From positions 1-7,546 of the forward strand of contig CAMWRO010000143.1 in the NCBI GenBank assembly GCA_947176615.1: a stretch of 7,546 bases of DNA. Direction: 5' to 3'. Below, one piece after another: positions 1 to 6,001 of this stretch. Position numbers and translations under genes: made by a program. The notes beneath the pieces are model-generated. The model was not told where the DNA came from. It did no database searches and worked only from the letters and a program-made list of their open reading frames with translations. Position 1 is the first letter of the stretch, and every line of letters starts with the position of its first letter. Origin of the DNA: an uncultured Porphyromonadaceae bacterium. GTDB lineage: Bacteria > Bacteroidota > Bacteroidia > Bacteroidales > Muribaculaceae.

Positions 1-23
1 TTAATATAAATGCTTTTGTCGCA

Positions 24-72
24 CCCGTTTTCACGGTCGCCTTTTGCCCTGAATCCGACTCGTGAAAACGGG
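24..72. repeat. 12-base perfect inverted repeat beyond the 3' end of the efflux operon
   Basis: CCCGTTTTCACG at 24-35 is the exact reverse complement of CGTGAAAACGGG at 61-72, leaving a 25-base loop. It lies just past the end of the minus-strand efflux operon, so a transcript reading through could form this stem. No U-run follows the stem on the minus strand (the bases at 1-23 read as a mixed sequence), so a classical intrinsic terminator is not supported. The right arm sits inside the repeat at 52-105 and covers the three bases that differ from the copy at the other end of the window. A competing 7-base stem, TGAATCC at 50-56 with GGATTCA at 77-83, could form instead. A role in termination or RNA stability is inference. 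Confidence 0.5.
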
Positions 73-105
73 CTTTGGATTCAACATTTGTTATGAAACA
101 CCCTC
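52..105 (-). repeat. Operon-end dispersed repeat, left copy
   Basis: Read on the minus strand, the sequence directly after the permease stop codon aligns with the sequence after the flippase stop codon at 7425-7477. By hand I count 47 identical columns of 54, with six mismatches and one single-base gap. The best-conserved blocks are GAATCCAAAGCCCGTTT (plus-strand 66-82) and CGAGTCGGATT (52-62). The three bases between these blocks differ (TCA here, ATG in the other copy). Both copies have the same orientation relative to the gene they follow and start at the stop codon. Homology ends beyond position 52. No protein is evident. A dispersed intergenic element is the likely explanation, but only two copies are visible. 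Confidence 0.75.
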
Positions 106-1260
106 TTAGGGAACATATACCGGATTCAGTGCATGGCGTTTCAGGCGGTTTAACCCTACTGCCGGCAACAGCAGGAACCCGAGTAGCGCTGCATAGTAGT
201 AGCGCGAGAAGTAGATGGGGATGCCGTTGAGTGCCTGATCGATATAGATGAGGAAGTAATATCGGATGGGAACGATGTAGCTGAAAATGCCCACCGCGCC
301 ATACATCTGCGGTACCGGAAACGAGAACGCGGCAATCGAGAAACTGAGGATGCCCGTCAGGGAGCATATCGACAGCGAGAGGCGCAGGTTGGGGACAATC
401 TCACACACACCGACAGCAAATGCCTGACAGGCTATCACGAGCAATATCATGGCTGTGATGATATGCATCGGGTGGTTGTTGAGCGGGAAGTGGAGGAAAC
501 CGTAGAGTAATGCCTGCATCGCAATACCGACAATTGAGAAAACCACAGTCTGCGGTAGCAGTTTCCCGAGTAGGGCTACCCACATGCGGCCGCCCGCCGT
601 GGCTATCCATTGAACCGAGCTGCCTGTCTTGATTTCATGGCAGATGGAAAAGGCCGTGACGAGCATCACGAGCAGCGCGAGGGTGCAGGGAATGAACGAG
701 TTGCTGAGATAAATCGAGTAGTTGGTCCACGGGTTTCCCATCGGGTGGTCCTGAACCACGACAGGCTGCAGGAGGCTGCCCGCGGTGTCATCGCCTATTC
801 CCGCGCTGACGAGCGTTGTCTTTACCACGCCGCCCATCGTGGTGACGGCGATGGTCTTGAATCCCTTGAACGAGAGTGTGCCGGGGACAAAGACTGTCAT
901 GTTGGAATAATAGGAGAGCGTGGGGGTGCGGCCCGCGAGGGCGTCTTTCTGAAAATCGCGCGGGATGTAGAAGAATCCGAAAATCTCGCCTCCGCGCACT
1001 TTGTCGAGAGCGTCGTTGAAATTCTCATATTCCCCGCTGATTTCAATAAGCTCGGTGGCGCGGAGGTTTCGCGCGACGCTGCGGGACATCGACGAGCGGT
1101 CAAGGTCAACCATTCCCGAGGGCACTTTGAGCGGCAGTCCCTCGTTCATCAGGTTAAGGAAAAAGAAAGCTGACACAAGCGGCACAATCACCATCATGAC
1201 GATGTAGATTTTGCGGCTTGCGAGTGTCTTTATTCCTCGTCTTAATGAAGCACCTATCAT
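106..1260 (-). CDS. ABC-2-type transporter permease (efflux, YhhJ-like class)
   Basis: Inner-membrane permease of 384 residues, last gene of the efflux operon. The architecture is typical of the ABC-2 permease family with a large extracytoplasmic domain. There is a short basic N-terminus (RRGIKTLASRK, residues 7-17) and a first membrane helix at about 17-38. A periplasmic domain spans roughly 40-183. A cluster of hydrophobic segments follows, at about 185-208, 228-255, 265-288, 295-315, 320-342 and 352-372, ending in a basic tail (NRLKRH). The segment IVPIRYYFLIYIDQALNG (about 329-346) resembles the conserved late segment of this family. The ATG at 1258-1260 lies 40 bases after the HlyD stop, which favours co-transcription. 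In E. coli-type relatives the permease works with a separate or fused ATPase; none is encoded here, and the sequence reaches only 105 bases past the stop. Related Bacteroidetes operons often carry two such permeases, but only one is seen. The exported substrate cannot be told from sequence. Confidence 0.86.
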   Translation of the reverse strand: MIGASLRRGIKTLASRKIYIVMMVIVPLVSAFFFLNLMNEGLPLKVPSGMVDLDRSSMSRSVARNLRATELIEISGEYENFNDALDKVRGGEIFGFFYIPRDFQKDALAGRTPTLSYYSNMTVFVPGTLSFKGFKTIAVTTMGGVVKTTLVSAGIGDDTAGSLLQPVVVQDHPMGNPWTNYSIYLSNSFIPCTLALLVMLVTAFSICHEIKTGSSVQWIATAGGRMWVALLGKLLPQTVVFSIVGIAMQALLYGFLHFPLNNHPMHIITAMILLVIACQAFAVGVCEIVPNLRLSLSICSLTGILSFSIAAFSFPVPQMYGAVGIFSYIVPIRYYFLIYIDQALNGIPIYFSRYYYAALLGFLLLPAVGLNRLKRHALNPVYVP

Positions 1261-1300
1261 TTTGTCTGTTTAAAAGTTTGGGGGTTAAAATTTGGACGGG

Positions 1301-2317
1301 TTACTGTTTTTTGAAGTAGACGGCGGTCATGCCGGGGCGCAGCTTGGGGATGTTTTCGACCGGATGAGCCTTGACTTCAAATGTCCGGCTGTCCCATTGG
1401 CCGGTCGACTTGGTGGCGCGCCAAGTGGCGTAGGTGCCGAGGTCGCGCACATAATAAATCTTGGCTTTTACCTTTTTCTTGTCGAGGGCCGGAATCATAA
1501 CCTCGATTTCACCACCCAGCGGCATGTCGTTGAGCAATTCCTCGCGCACGTTGAATGTCACCCATTTGTCGTCGATTTTCAACAGTGACATGATGGGGGC
1601 GCCGAGTGATACAAGCTCGCTCTCTTCGGGATAAATCTGGTCAATCTGTCCGTCACACGGAGCGATGAGATACTGGTCTTCGAGAAGGCTCTGCACCTCG
1701 TCGATGCCCCCTTGGGCCACACTGACCATCGCGGCTGCTGCCTCCTTGTCCTCGCGCTGTGCCCCTTCACGGGCAAGGCTTAACTGGCTGCGGGCAGCGC
1801 GCTCGGCTGCCACGGCTGCGTCATAGGCCGCCTTGGCCTCGTCGCGTTTCTGTTCCGAAATCACCCCTTGTGTATAAAGCGACTGCATTCGGTCGTAGGT
1901 CTTCTTGGTTATCGTTGTCGCGGCCTCGGCCTGTGTCACGAGGTCTTGGGCCGCTTGGATAATCTGGCGGCGTGTGCCGGCGTCTACCTTGCGGTCGGTG
2001 GCGGCAGCCACGGTCTTCATCCCTTCGGCCTGCATTAGCTTGGCCTCGGCAAGCGACGAGTGGATATGTACGAGCGTGTCTCCGGCCTTTACCATGTCGC
2101 CTTCGCTGACATAGAATTTGGTGACACGTCCCGGGAGCTTGCCCGAGATGCGGATGGAGGTGGCGTCGGCCTGTCCCTCGATGATGTCGTCGGGTTCCTT
2201 GAGGAAACAGAATCCGATGATAGCCAAGACGATACATGCCAGCATCAAGATGCCGAGCGATGTCATCAGGATGGTGTTTTCGCGTTTTACTGCGTTGTCG
2301 TTATTATTTTCAGCCAT
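1301..2317 (-). CDS. HlyD/EmrA-family periplasmic adaptor (membrane fusion protein)
   Basis: Protein of 338 residues that would bridge the inner-membrane permease and the TolC-like channel. After a short cytoplasmic, Asn-rich N-terminus there is one membrane anchor at about 17-39 (ILMTSLGILMLACIVLAIIG). The first half of a lipoyl/barrel-sandwich domain follows at about 48-90, with ISGKLPGRVTKFYVSEGD and the turn VKAGDTL. A long Ala/Glu/Gln-rich helical hairpin covers about 90-215 and includes SLYTQGVISEQKRDEA, a typical adaptor hairpin motif. The second lipoyl half is at about 216-248 (APCDGQID...LGAPIMSLLKID). Next comes a beta domain with WRATKSTGQWDSRTFEVKAHP at 299-319, and the closing LRPGMTAVYF motif is at 326-335. 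Length and domain order fit the YhiI/HlyD group. The start at 2317 is 38 bases after the TolC stop. I see no Shine-Dalgarno sequence there, which is normal for this phylum, and no TAnnTTTG-type promoter in the gap. It is probably translated from the tolC-led transcript. Confidence 0.92.
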   Translation of the reverse strand: MAENNNDNAVKRENTILMTSLGILMLACIVLAIIGFCFLKEPDDIIEGQADATSIRISGKLPGRVTKFYVSEGDMVKAGDTLVHIHSSLAEAKLMQAEGMKTVAAATDRKVDAGTRRQIIQAAQDLVTQAEAATTITKKTYDRMQSLYTQGVISEQKRDEAKAAYDAAVAAERAARSQLSLAREGAQREDKEAAAAMVSVAQGGIDEVQSLLEDQYLIAPCDGQIDQIYPEESELVSLGAPIMSLLKIDDKWVTFNVREELLNDMPLGGEIEVMIPALDKKKVKAKIYYVRDLGTYATWRATKSTGQWDSRTFEVKAHPVENIPKLRPGMTAVYFKKQ

Positions 2318-2355
2318 GATGGTAAGATTTTTGTTGGGTTTAAATGCCTGATAGC

Positions 2356-3834
2356 CTAATTATTGTATGGGTTAAGAGTGCCGAGCACCTTGGAGAGGTA
2401 GACGTCACAGAGATAGACATCGATGCGTGCGTCGATGTTTTCCGAGTTGGCTTTGAGCCATGCGGTCTGTGCCTCCATCACGTTGTCGACGGTCATCACC
2501 CCCTCGCGGAAGCCTATGGTTGCCTGACGCAGGTTTTCGTCGGCTTTGGAAAGATTTGTCTCGGTCATGGTGTAGGTCTTGACAGCCTCCTGTGTCTTGA
2601 AGGCGGCCTGACTCACCTGAAGGTTGACCATCTCGCGGGCATCTTCGAGCTCAAGACGCGCGATTACAGTCTCAGACTTGGCGGCGCGATACTTGTTGTA
2701 GTTGCCTCCCCAGTGCCACAGCGGCACGGTCAGCATCGCGCCGACCGAAAACGCTCCGGAGAACTTTTTCTTGAATCCGTCATACATGTTGGGGTTGCTG
2801 AACGAGTAGGCTCCCACGAGCGCAAGGTTGGGGAGCATCGACGACATGGCCACTTTTTCTTTCTGTCCGTAGATTTTGACCCCGAGTTCGAGGGCGCGCA
2901 GGTCTTGTCGGCGCGAGTAGACCTCGTTCATGTCGTAGCTCTTGGCTACCGGCGTGGTGGCGGCGATGTCGGCGGCATCCTCGTCGGCAAGGGTGAAGAC
3001 GGTGTTTACAGGAAGGCCGCACACTTGGGCGAGAGCCATGCGTGACAGTACGAGGCCGTTCTGAACCTTGGTCAGGTCTACTTGGGCCGAGTTGAGTTTC
3101 ACCTCCACGGTCAGCTGGTCACTGCGAGTGGCCACGCCGGCGTTGATCATCGCCTGAACGTTGTTGCGCAGCGTGTCGAGAAGATTGACGTAGCTGACGG
3201 CGAGTTCCTCTTTCGCTTTAAGCGAGACCACGAGCCAGTAGGCACCGTCGACGGCATATATGATGTCTTGCGCGGCGTTGTTTTTCATCGCCCCGGCAAG
3301 TTCTTCGGCATACTTGGTAATCTTGTTCATCGCCACGATTTTGCCACCCATGTAGATGGGCTGTGTCAGGGTCAGCGCGCCGAAAAACACGTTGTGTATG
3401 TCATAGGTCATCGCCTCTTTGGGGATTAGGGCCACCTGCTCGGGGATATATTGTCCGTCAGGGCCTTTTATCGGTTCTCCTGTCAACGGGTTCTTGACCA
3501 CGCTGAACTGGTAGCTCTGTGTGGTCAGGTCGAAGTTTTTGACCGGCAGCAGCTGGTCAGAGTCAAAAATCGAAAGCTCCTTGGAATTGTACATATACCC
3601 GCCTGCAAAGTCAATCGAAGGCAGATAGGCCGCAAAAGCCTCGTCTTTCTGGTACCGTGCCTTCTTGACCTGCTCTGACTGGATGAGCATCTTTTTATTG
3701 TTGGCAACCGCCATTGCACGGCAGGAGTCGAGAGTCACCACATCCTGCGGGGAAAAGCCGGCATCGGCTGTCTGCCCCACGGCTGATAGTGCCATCAAGA
3801 CTGAAACGTAGGTTGTTAAGCGTCGCAAAAACAT
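2356..3834 (-). CDS. TolC-family outer-membrane efflux channel
   Basis: First gene of the efflux operon, encoding 492 residues that would trimerise into an outer-membrane beta-barrel with a periplasmic alpha-helical tunnel. Residues 1-25 form a signal peptide (MFLRRL then a hydrophobic core, with likely cleavage near QTADA/GFS). Two structural repeats are visible. The first has a helix at about 33-70 ending AAYLPSIDFAGGY and the strand motif LTLTQPIYMGGK (154-165). The second has SSMLPNLALVGAYSF (331-345) and LTVPLWHWGGNYNKYRAAKSE (368-388). The helical motif GVATRSDQLTVEVKLNSAQ (233-251) and the closing GFREGVMTVDNVMEAQTAW (441-459) are classic for the family. Residues 85-147, between the first barrel strands, form a long insert (NPLTGEPIKGPDGQYIPEQ) that probably makes an extended surface loop; similar long loops occur in Bacteroidetes TolC proteins. 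The ATG at 3832-3834 opens directly on the signal peptide, and a -7-like element lies about 50 bases upstream. Confidence 0.93.
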   Translation of the reverse strand: MFLRRLTTYVSVLMALSAVGQTADAGFSPQDVVTLDSCRAMAVANNKKMLIQSEQVKKARYQKDEAFAAYLPSIDFAGGYMYNSKELSIFDSDQLLPVKNFDLTTQSYQFSVVKNPLTGEPIKGPDGQYIPEQVALIPKEAMTYDIHNVFFGALTLTQPIYMGGKIVAMNKITKYAEELAGAMKNNAAQDIIYAVDGAYWLVVSLKAKEELAVSYVNLLDTLRNNVQAMINAGVATRSDQLTVEVKLNSAQVDLTKVQNGLVLSRMALAQVCGLPVNTVFTLADEDAADIAATTPVAKSYDMNEVYSRRQDLRALELGVKIYGQKEKVAMSSMLPNLALVGAYSFSNPNMYDGFKKKFSGAFSVGAMLTVPLWHWGGNYNKYRAAKSETVIARLELEDAREMVNLQVSQAAFKTQEAVKTYTMTETNLSKADENLRQATIGFREGVMTVDNVMEAQTAWLKANSENIDARIDVYLCDVYLSKVLGTLNPYNN

Positions 3835-3885
3835 ATAGCTGATTATGTTAAAACGTGAGATATATTCAGATTAGAAATCCGGCTG

Positions 3886-3893
3886 CAAATATA
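3886..3893 (-). promoter_or_regulatory. Candidate Bacteroidetes -7 promoter element for the efflux operon
   Basis: On the minus strand the sequence reads TATATTTG, a full match to the Bacteroidetes -7 consensus TAnnTTTG. Transcription would begin near 3880 and give a leader of about 45 bases before the tolC-like start at 3834. The best upstream TTTG lies at 3908-3911, only 14 bases away, shorter than the usual spacing of about 20, so the -33 element is weak or absent. Location and match are seen; promoter function is inferred. Confidence 0.6.
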
Positions 3894-3958
3894 ACTCCTT
3901 TAACCGACAAAAAGTTGCGGGTTTTAACAAAATAATCAGCCTAAAAAGGAGAGAAATT

Positions 3959-3995
3959 GGTCAGTTTGACCGATGGTTCTTATAATATCCATCGG
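3959..3995. promoter_or_regulatory. Overlapping dyads in the divergent control region (possible operator)
   Basis: Two perfect inverted repeats overlap here. GGTCA at 3959-3963 pairs with TGACC at 3967-3971 across three bases. CCGATGG at 3970-3976 pairs with CCATCGG at 3989-3995 across an AT-rich 12-base spacer. The larger dyad sits about 30 bases upstream of the glycan-operon -7 element and about 75 bases upstream of the efflux-operon -7 element, a position suited to a dimeric regulator. No regulator gene is encoded in the window. Binding is inference; dyads of this size can arise by chance. Confidence 0.35.
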
Positions 3996-4025
3996 GGATA
4001 AAACGTTTATGAGATAAAAAATAGT

Positions 4026-4033
4026 TATCTTTG
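4026..4033 (+). promoter_or_regulatory. Candidate Bacteroidetes -7 promoter element for the glycan operon
   Basis: TATCTTTG matches the Bacteroidetes -7 consensus TAnnTTTG at every defined position. Transcription would be expected to start about five to eight bases downstream, around 4038-4041. This bears on the choice of start codon: the ATG at 4038 would be at or before the 5' end of the transcript, whereas the ATG at 4053 leaves a short leader. The -33 region is poor, with only GTTT at 4005-4008. Confidence 0.68.
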
Positions 4034-4052
4034 CAATATGGAATCCGCTCCG

Positions 4053-5183
4053 ATGAAAATTCTTCTCATGGGTGACGCGAGCAACTGCCATCGCGCCCTC
4101 GCCACCGGTCTGCGCCGCCTTGGCCACGAAGTCACTGTGGTGAGCGACGGGACGGGGTGGATGAACACTCAGCGTGATATTGACATCAAGCGCGGGTGGA
4201 GAAATAAGTTTGGCGGATTGGCTCTGTGGCTCAGGATGAGGCTTTCGATAATGAAAGATCTCAAAGATTATGATGTCGTTTCGATAACCAATCCCGTCTG
4301 GCTGTCATTGCGCCCTCACCGCAATCGCTATTTCTTTGATTTGCTGAAAGATAACAATCGCAGCGTTTTCTTGACCGCGCTCGGGACCGACACGGCATAT
4401 GTCAATGCCTGTCTCGACCCTGAATCGCCGTTGAAATACAGCGAGTTCCGACTGTTTGGCCATCGTGCGCCCTACGACATCGAGCATCCTGATACCGCTA
4501 TCGCTTGGACAACCGGCGAATTGAAAGAACATTGCGAGTACACCTATCGGGAAATCGACGGGGCGGTCTCGGTTCTATATGAATATGATGTCGCCATGCG
4601 CCGTGTTTTGCCCGATTATAAGGTCGCATACGGCGGGATTCCGATTGAGCTTGACAAGTTGGAGCAAGTTTCAATTCCGCAATCGGTTGATTGTGTCAAC
4701 CTGTTTTTAGGACGTCATGCCCACCGCATCAAGGTAAAGGGAACCGATCTGCTTGAAAAAGCTGCGTTGCGGGTGGTTGACAGGCATCCCCGACGATGCA
4801 AGCTGACGCTTGTGGAAAACCGCCCCTATGACGAGTATCTGCGCTTGCTTAAATCGGCTCATCTCGTCATGGATCAGGTTTACAGCTACACTCCTGCGAC
4901 CAACGCGCTGCTTGCGATGGGATATGGCCTGAATACGTTGTCGGGGGCTGAGCCTGAATTTTACGATTTTATCGGTGAGAAAGATAACCGGCCCATTATC
5001 AACGCCGTTCCTGATGAGGACGCGCTGACTGAGGCGATAGAAAATTTTGTGATGCATCCCGAGCTGATAGCGTGGCGCGGGGAGCAGAGCCGCCGTTTTG
5101 TAGAGCGGCATAACGACTGTGTGACGGTAGCGCGCCGGTTTGTCGATTTTTGGACAAAAAGATTGGAGGAAACCGGCCGATGA
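4053..5183 (+). CDS. GT-B-type glycosyltransferase (family 4-like)
   Basis: Predicted cytoplasmic glycosyltransferase of 376 residues, the first gene of the glycan operon. The N-terminal Rossmann-like half opens with MKILLMGDASNCHRALATGL and LRRLGHEVTVVS (residues 1-31), the usual acceptor-side fold entry of GT-B enzymes. LTALGTDTAY (108-117) fits the Gly/Asp loop common in this half. The C-terminal half has VNLFLGRHAHRIKVKGTDLL (215-234), matching the GR...KG donor-phosphate motif of family 4. It continues with PYDEYLRLLKSAHLVMDQ (258-275) and LLAMGYGLNT (286-295), the usual donor-pocket segment. The glutamates of the family 4 E-x7-E motif appear replaced (Tyr279 and Leu287 in my alignment), so mechanism and exact family are uncertain. 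An in-frame ATG at 4038 would add five residues. I prefer 4053 because the fold starts there and because of the promoter at 4026-4033. The stop overlaps the next gene's start. Donor and acceptor sugars are unknown. Confidence 0.8.
   Translation: MKILLMGDASNCHRALATGLRRLGHEVTVVSDGTGWMNTQRDIDIKRGWRNKFGGLALWLRMRLSIMKDLKDYDVVSITNPVWLSLRPHRNRYFFDLLKDNNRSVFLTALGTDTAYVNACLDPESPLKYSEFRLFGHRAPYDIEHPDTAIAWTTGELKEHCEYTYREIDGAVSVLYEYDVAMRRVLPDYKVAYGGIPIELDKLEQVSIPQSVDCVNLFLGRHAHRIKVKGTDLLEKAALRVVDRHPRRCKLTLVENRPYDEYLRLLKSAHLVMDQVYSYTPATNALLAMGYGLNTLSGAEPEFYDFIGEKDNRPIINAVPDEDALTEAIENFVMHPELIAWRGEQSRRFVERHNDCVTVARRFVDFWTKRLEETGR
5165..5170 (+). promoter_or_regulatory. Shine-Dalgarno-like GGAGGA that favours the start at 5180
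   Basis: GGAGGA lies nine bases before the ATG at 5180-5182, inside the 3' end of the preceding gene. Strong Shine-Dalgarno sequences are uncommon in Bacteroidetes. Here it favours the ATG at 5180 over the in-frame upstream ATG at 5150. Confidence 0.5.
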
Positions 5184-6001
5184 CACTCGAAGTTCTGATA
5201 TGTACGCTTGGACGCGACGGAATAGAGCGCGTTGATGCTATGGGACTGCCTCATGTCGAGAATGTTTCATATCTGGTGTCATGGCAGATGCCCGAGGGGG
5301 AGATTCCGCAGAATCTTCGTCGTCCCGATGTCAGGGTCATTACAAGCCATGACACGGGCCTGAGCCGCAACCGCAACCATGCGCTTGACAATGCTGCGGG
5401 TGATGTGCTGCTGATAGCCGATGACGATCTCAGATACACTGCGGAACAATTGCTTTCAGTGCTTGATGTCTTCAGAAAGAATCCGTCACTGGAGGTCGCG
5501 ACGTTCCGTTATGACGGTGAAGATAAGAAATGTTATCCCGACCATGAGTGTGACCTCGGCAAGAAATTGCCTAAAGGATATTATGTGACATCCTTTGAAC
5601 TGGCCCTCAGGCGCAATTCGCGGGCCGGAGAGTTGCGGTTCAACGAGAAAATGGGCATCGGGGCGAGGTATCTCCACGCCGGCGAGGAGGAACTTCTGCT
5701 GCTGGCGGCGCGGAAGATGGGGTTGAACTGCCGCTTTTTCCCCATTACGATAACCGGTCACAGTGGGTTGACTACCGGAAACCGCCATGTCATGCCGGGA
5801 GTTGCACGGGCATTTGGCGCGTATATCGGTCTCGCCTATCCTTTTACATGTCTGCCGAGAATCATGTTGAAAGCATGGCGGCTGTCTCGGAGCGGTCAGG
5901 GACGTTTTTTCTCGGTGCTGTGGCAGATGCTGTGCGGGCTCGTCTATGCAGCTGCCGTTGTTACCCCGCAGTGGTCACCACGTTATAAAACATCAGAATG
6001 A
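5180..6001 (+). CDS. GT-A-type glycosyltransferase (family 2-like)
   Basis: Predicted glycosyltransferase of 273 residues acting at the cytoplasmic face of the inner membrane in surface-glycan assembly. MTLEVLICTLGRDG (1-14) is the first strand and nucleotide-binding loop. GLSRNRNHAL (60-69) is the typical family 2 motif before the metal site. IADDDLRY (79-86) carries the DxD-type metal/nucleotide-sugar site, with Asp81-Asp83. HAGEEELLLLAARKMG (166-181) matches the catalytic-base region, where a glutamate around 169-171 is the likely base. ITGHSGLTTGNRH (191-203) fits the closing loop that often carries a metal-binding His. The C-terminal part (about 206-262) has amphipathic and hydrophobic stretches that could attach the protein to the membrane. 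The chosen ATG overlaps the previous stop as ATGA and has GGAGGA upstream; the in-frame ATG at 5150 would add ten charged residues with no fold support. Its stop overlaps the flippase start in the same way. The sugar transferred is unknown. Confidence 0.88.
   Translation: MTLEVLICTLGRDGIERVDAMGLPHVENVSYLVSWQMPEGEIPQNLRRPDVRVITSHDTGLSRNRNHALDNAAGDVLLIADDDLRYTAEQLLSVLDVFRKNPSLEVATFRYDGEDKKCYPDHECDLGKKLPKGYYVTSFELALRRNSRAGELRFNEKMGIGARYLHAGEEELLLLAARKMGLNCRFFPITITGHSGLTTGNRHVMPGVARAFGAYIGLAYPFTCLPRIMLKAWRLSRSGQGRFFSVLWQMLCGLVYAAAVVTPQWSPRYKTSE

Noticed and set aside
610..1173. 187-codon plus-strand open frame antisense to the permease
   Set aside because: The translation is rich in Arg, Glu, His and Gly with no recognisable domain, and it lies wholly within a well-supported gene on the other strand. 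It is a shadow frame.
1261..1300. Possible internal promoter between the adaptor and permease genes
   Set aside because: No TAnnTTTG-type element on the minus strand in this 40-base gap; read-through from the tolC-led promoter is simpler.
2344..3045. 233-codon plus-strand open frame antisense to the TolC-like gene
   Set aside because: It mirrors the codon pattern of the minus-strand gene and has no domain or promoter. The TolC motifs on the minus strand are unambiguous.
3936..4127. Minus-strand 63-codon open frame across the divergent control region
   Set aside because: It spans the glycan promoter and the start of the glycosyltransferase gene and has no recognisable feature. It is better explained as chance.
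5150..5179. Alternative upstream ATG for the family 2-like glycosyltransferase
   Set aside because: It adds ten charged residues before the first strand of the fold. The ATG at 5180 has both an ATGA overlap and GGAGGA nine bases upstream.
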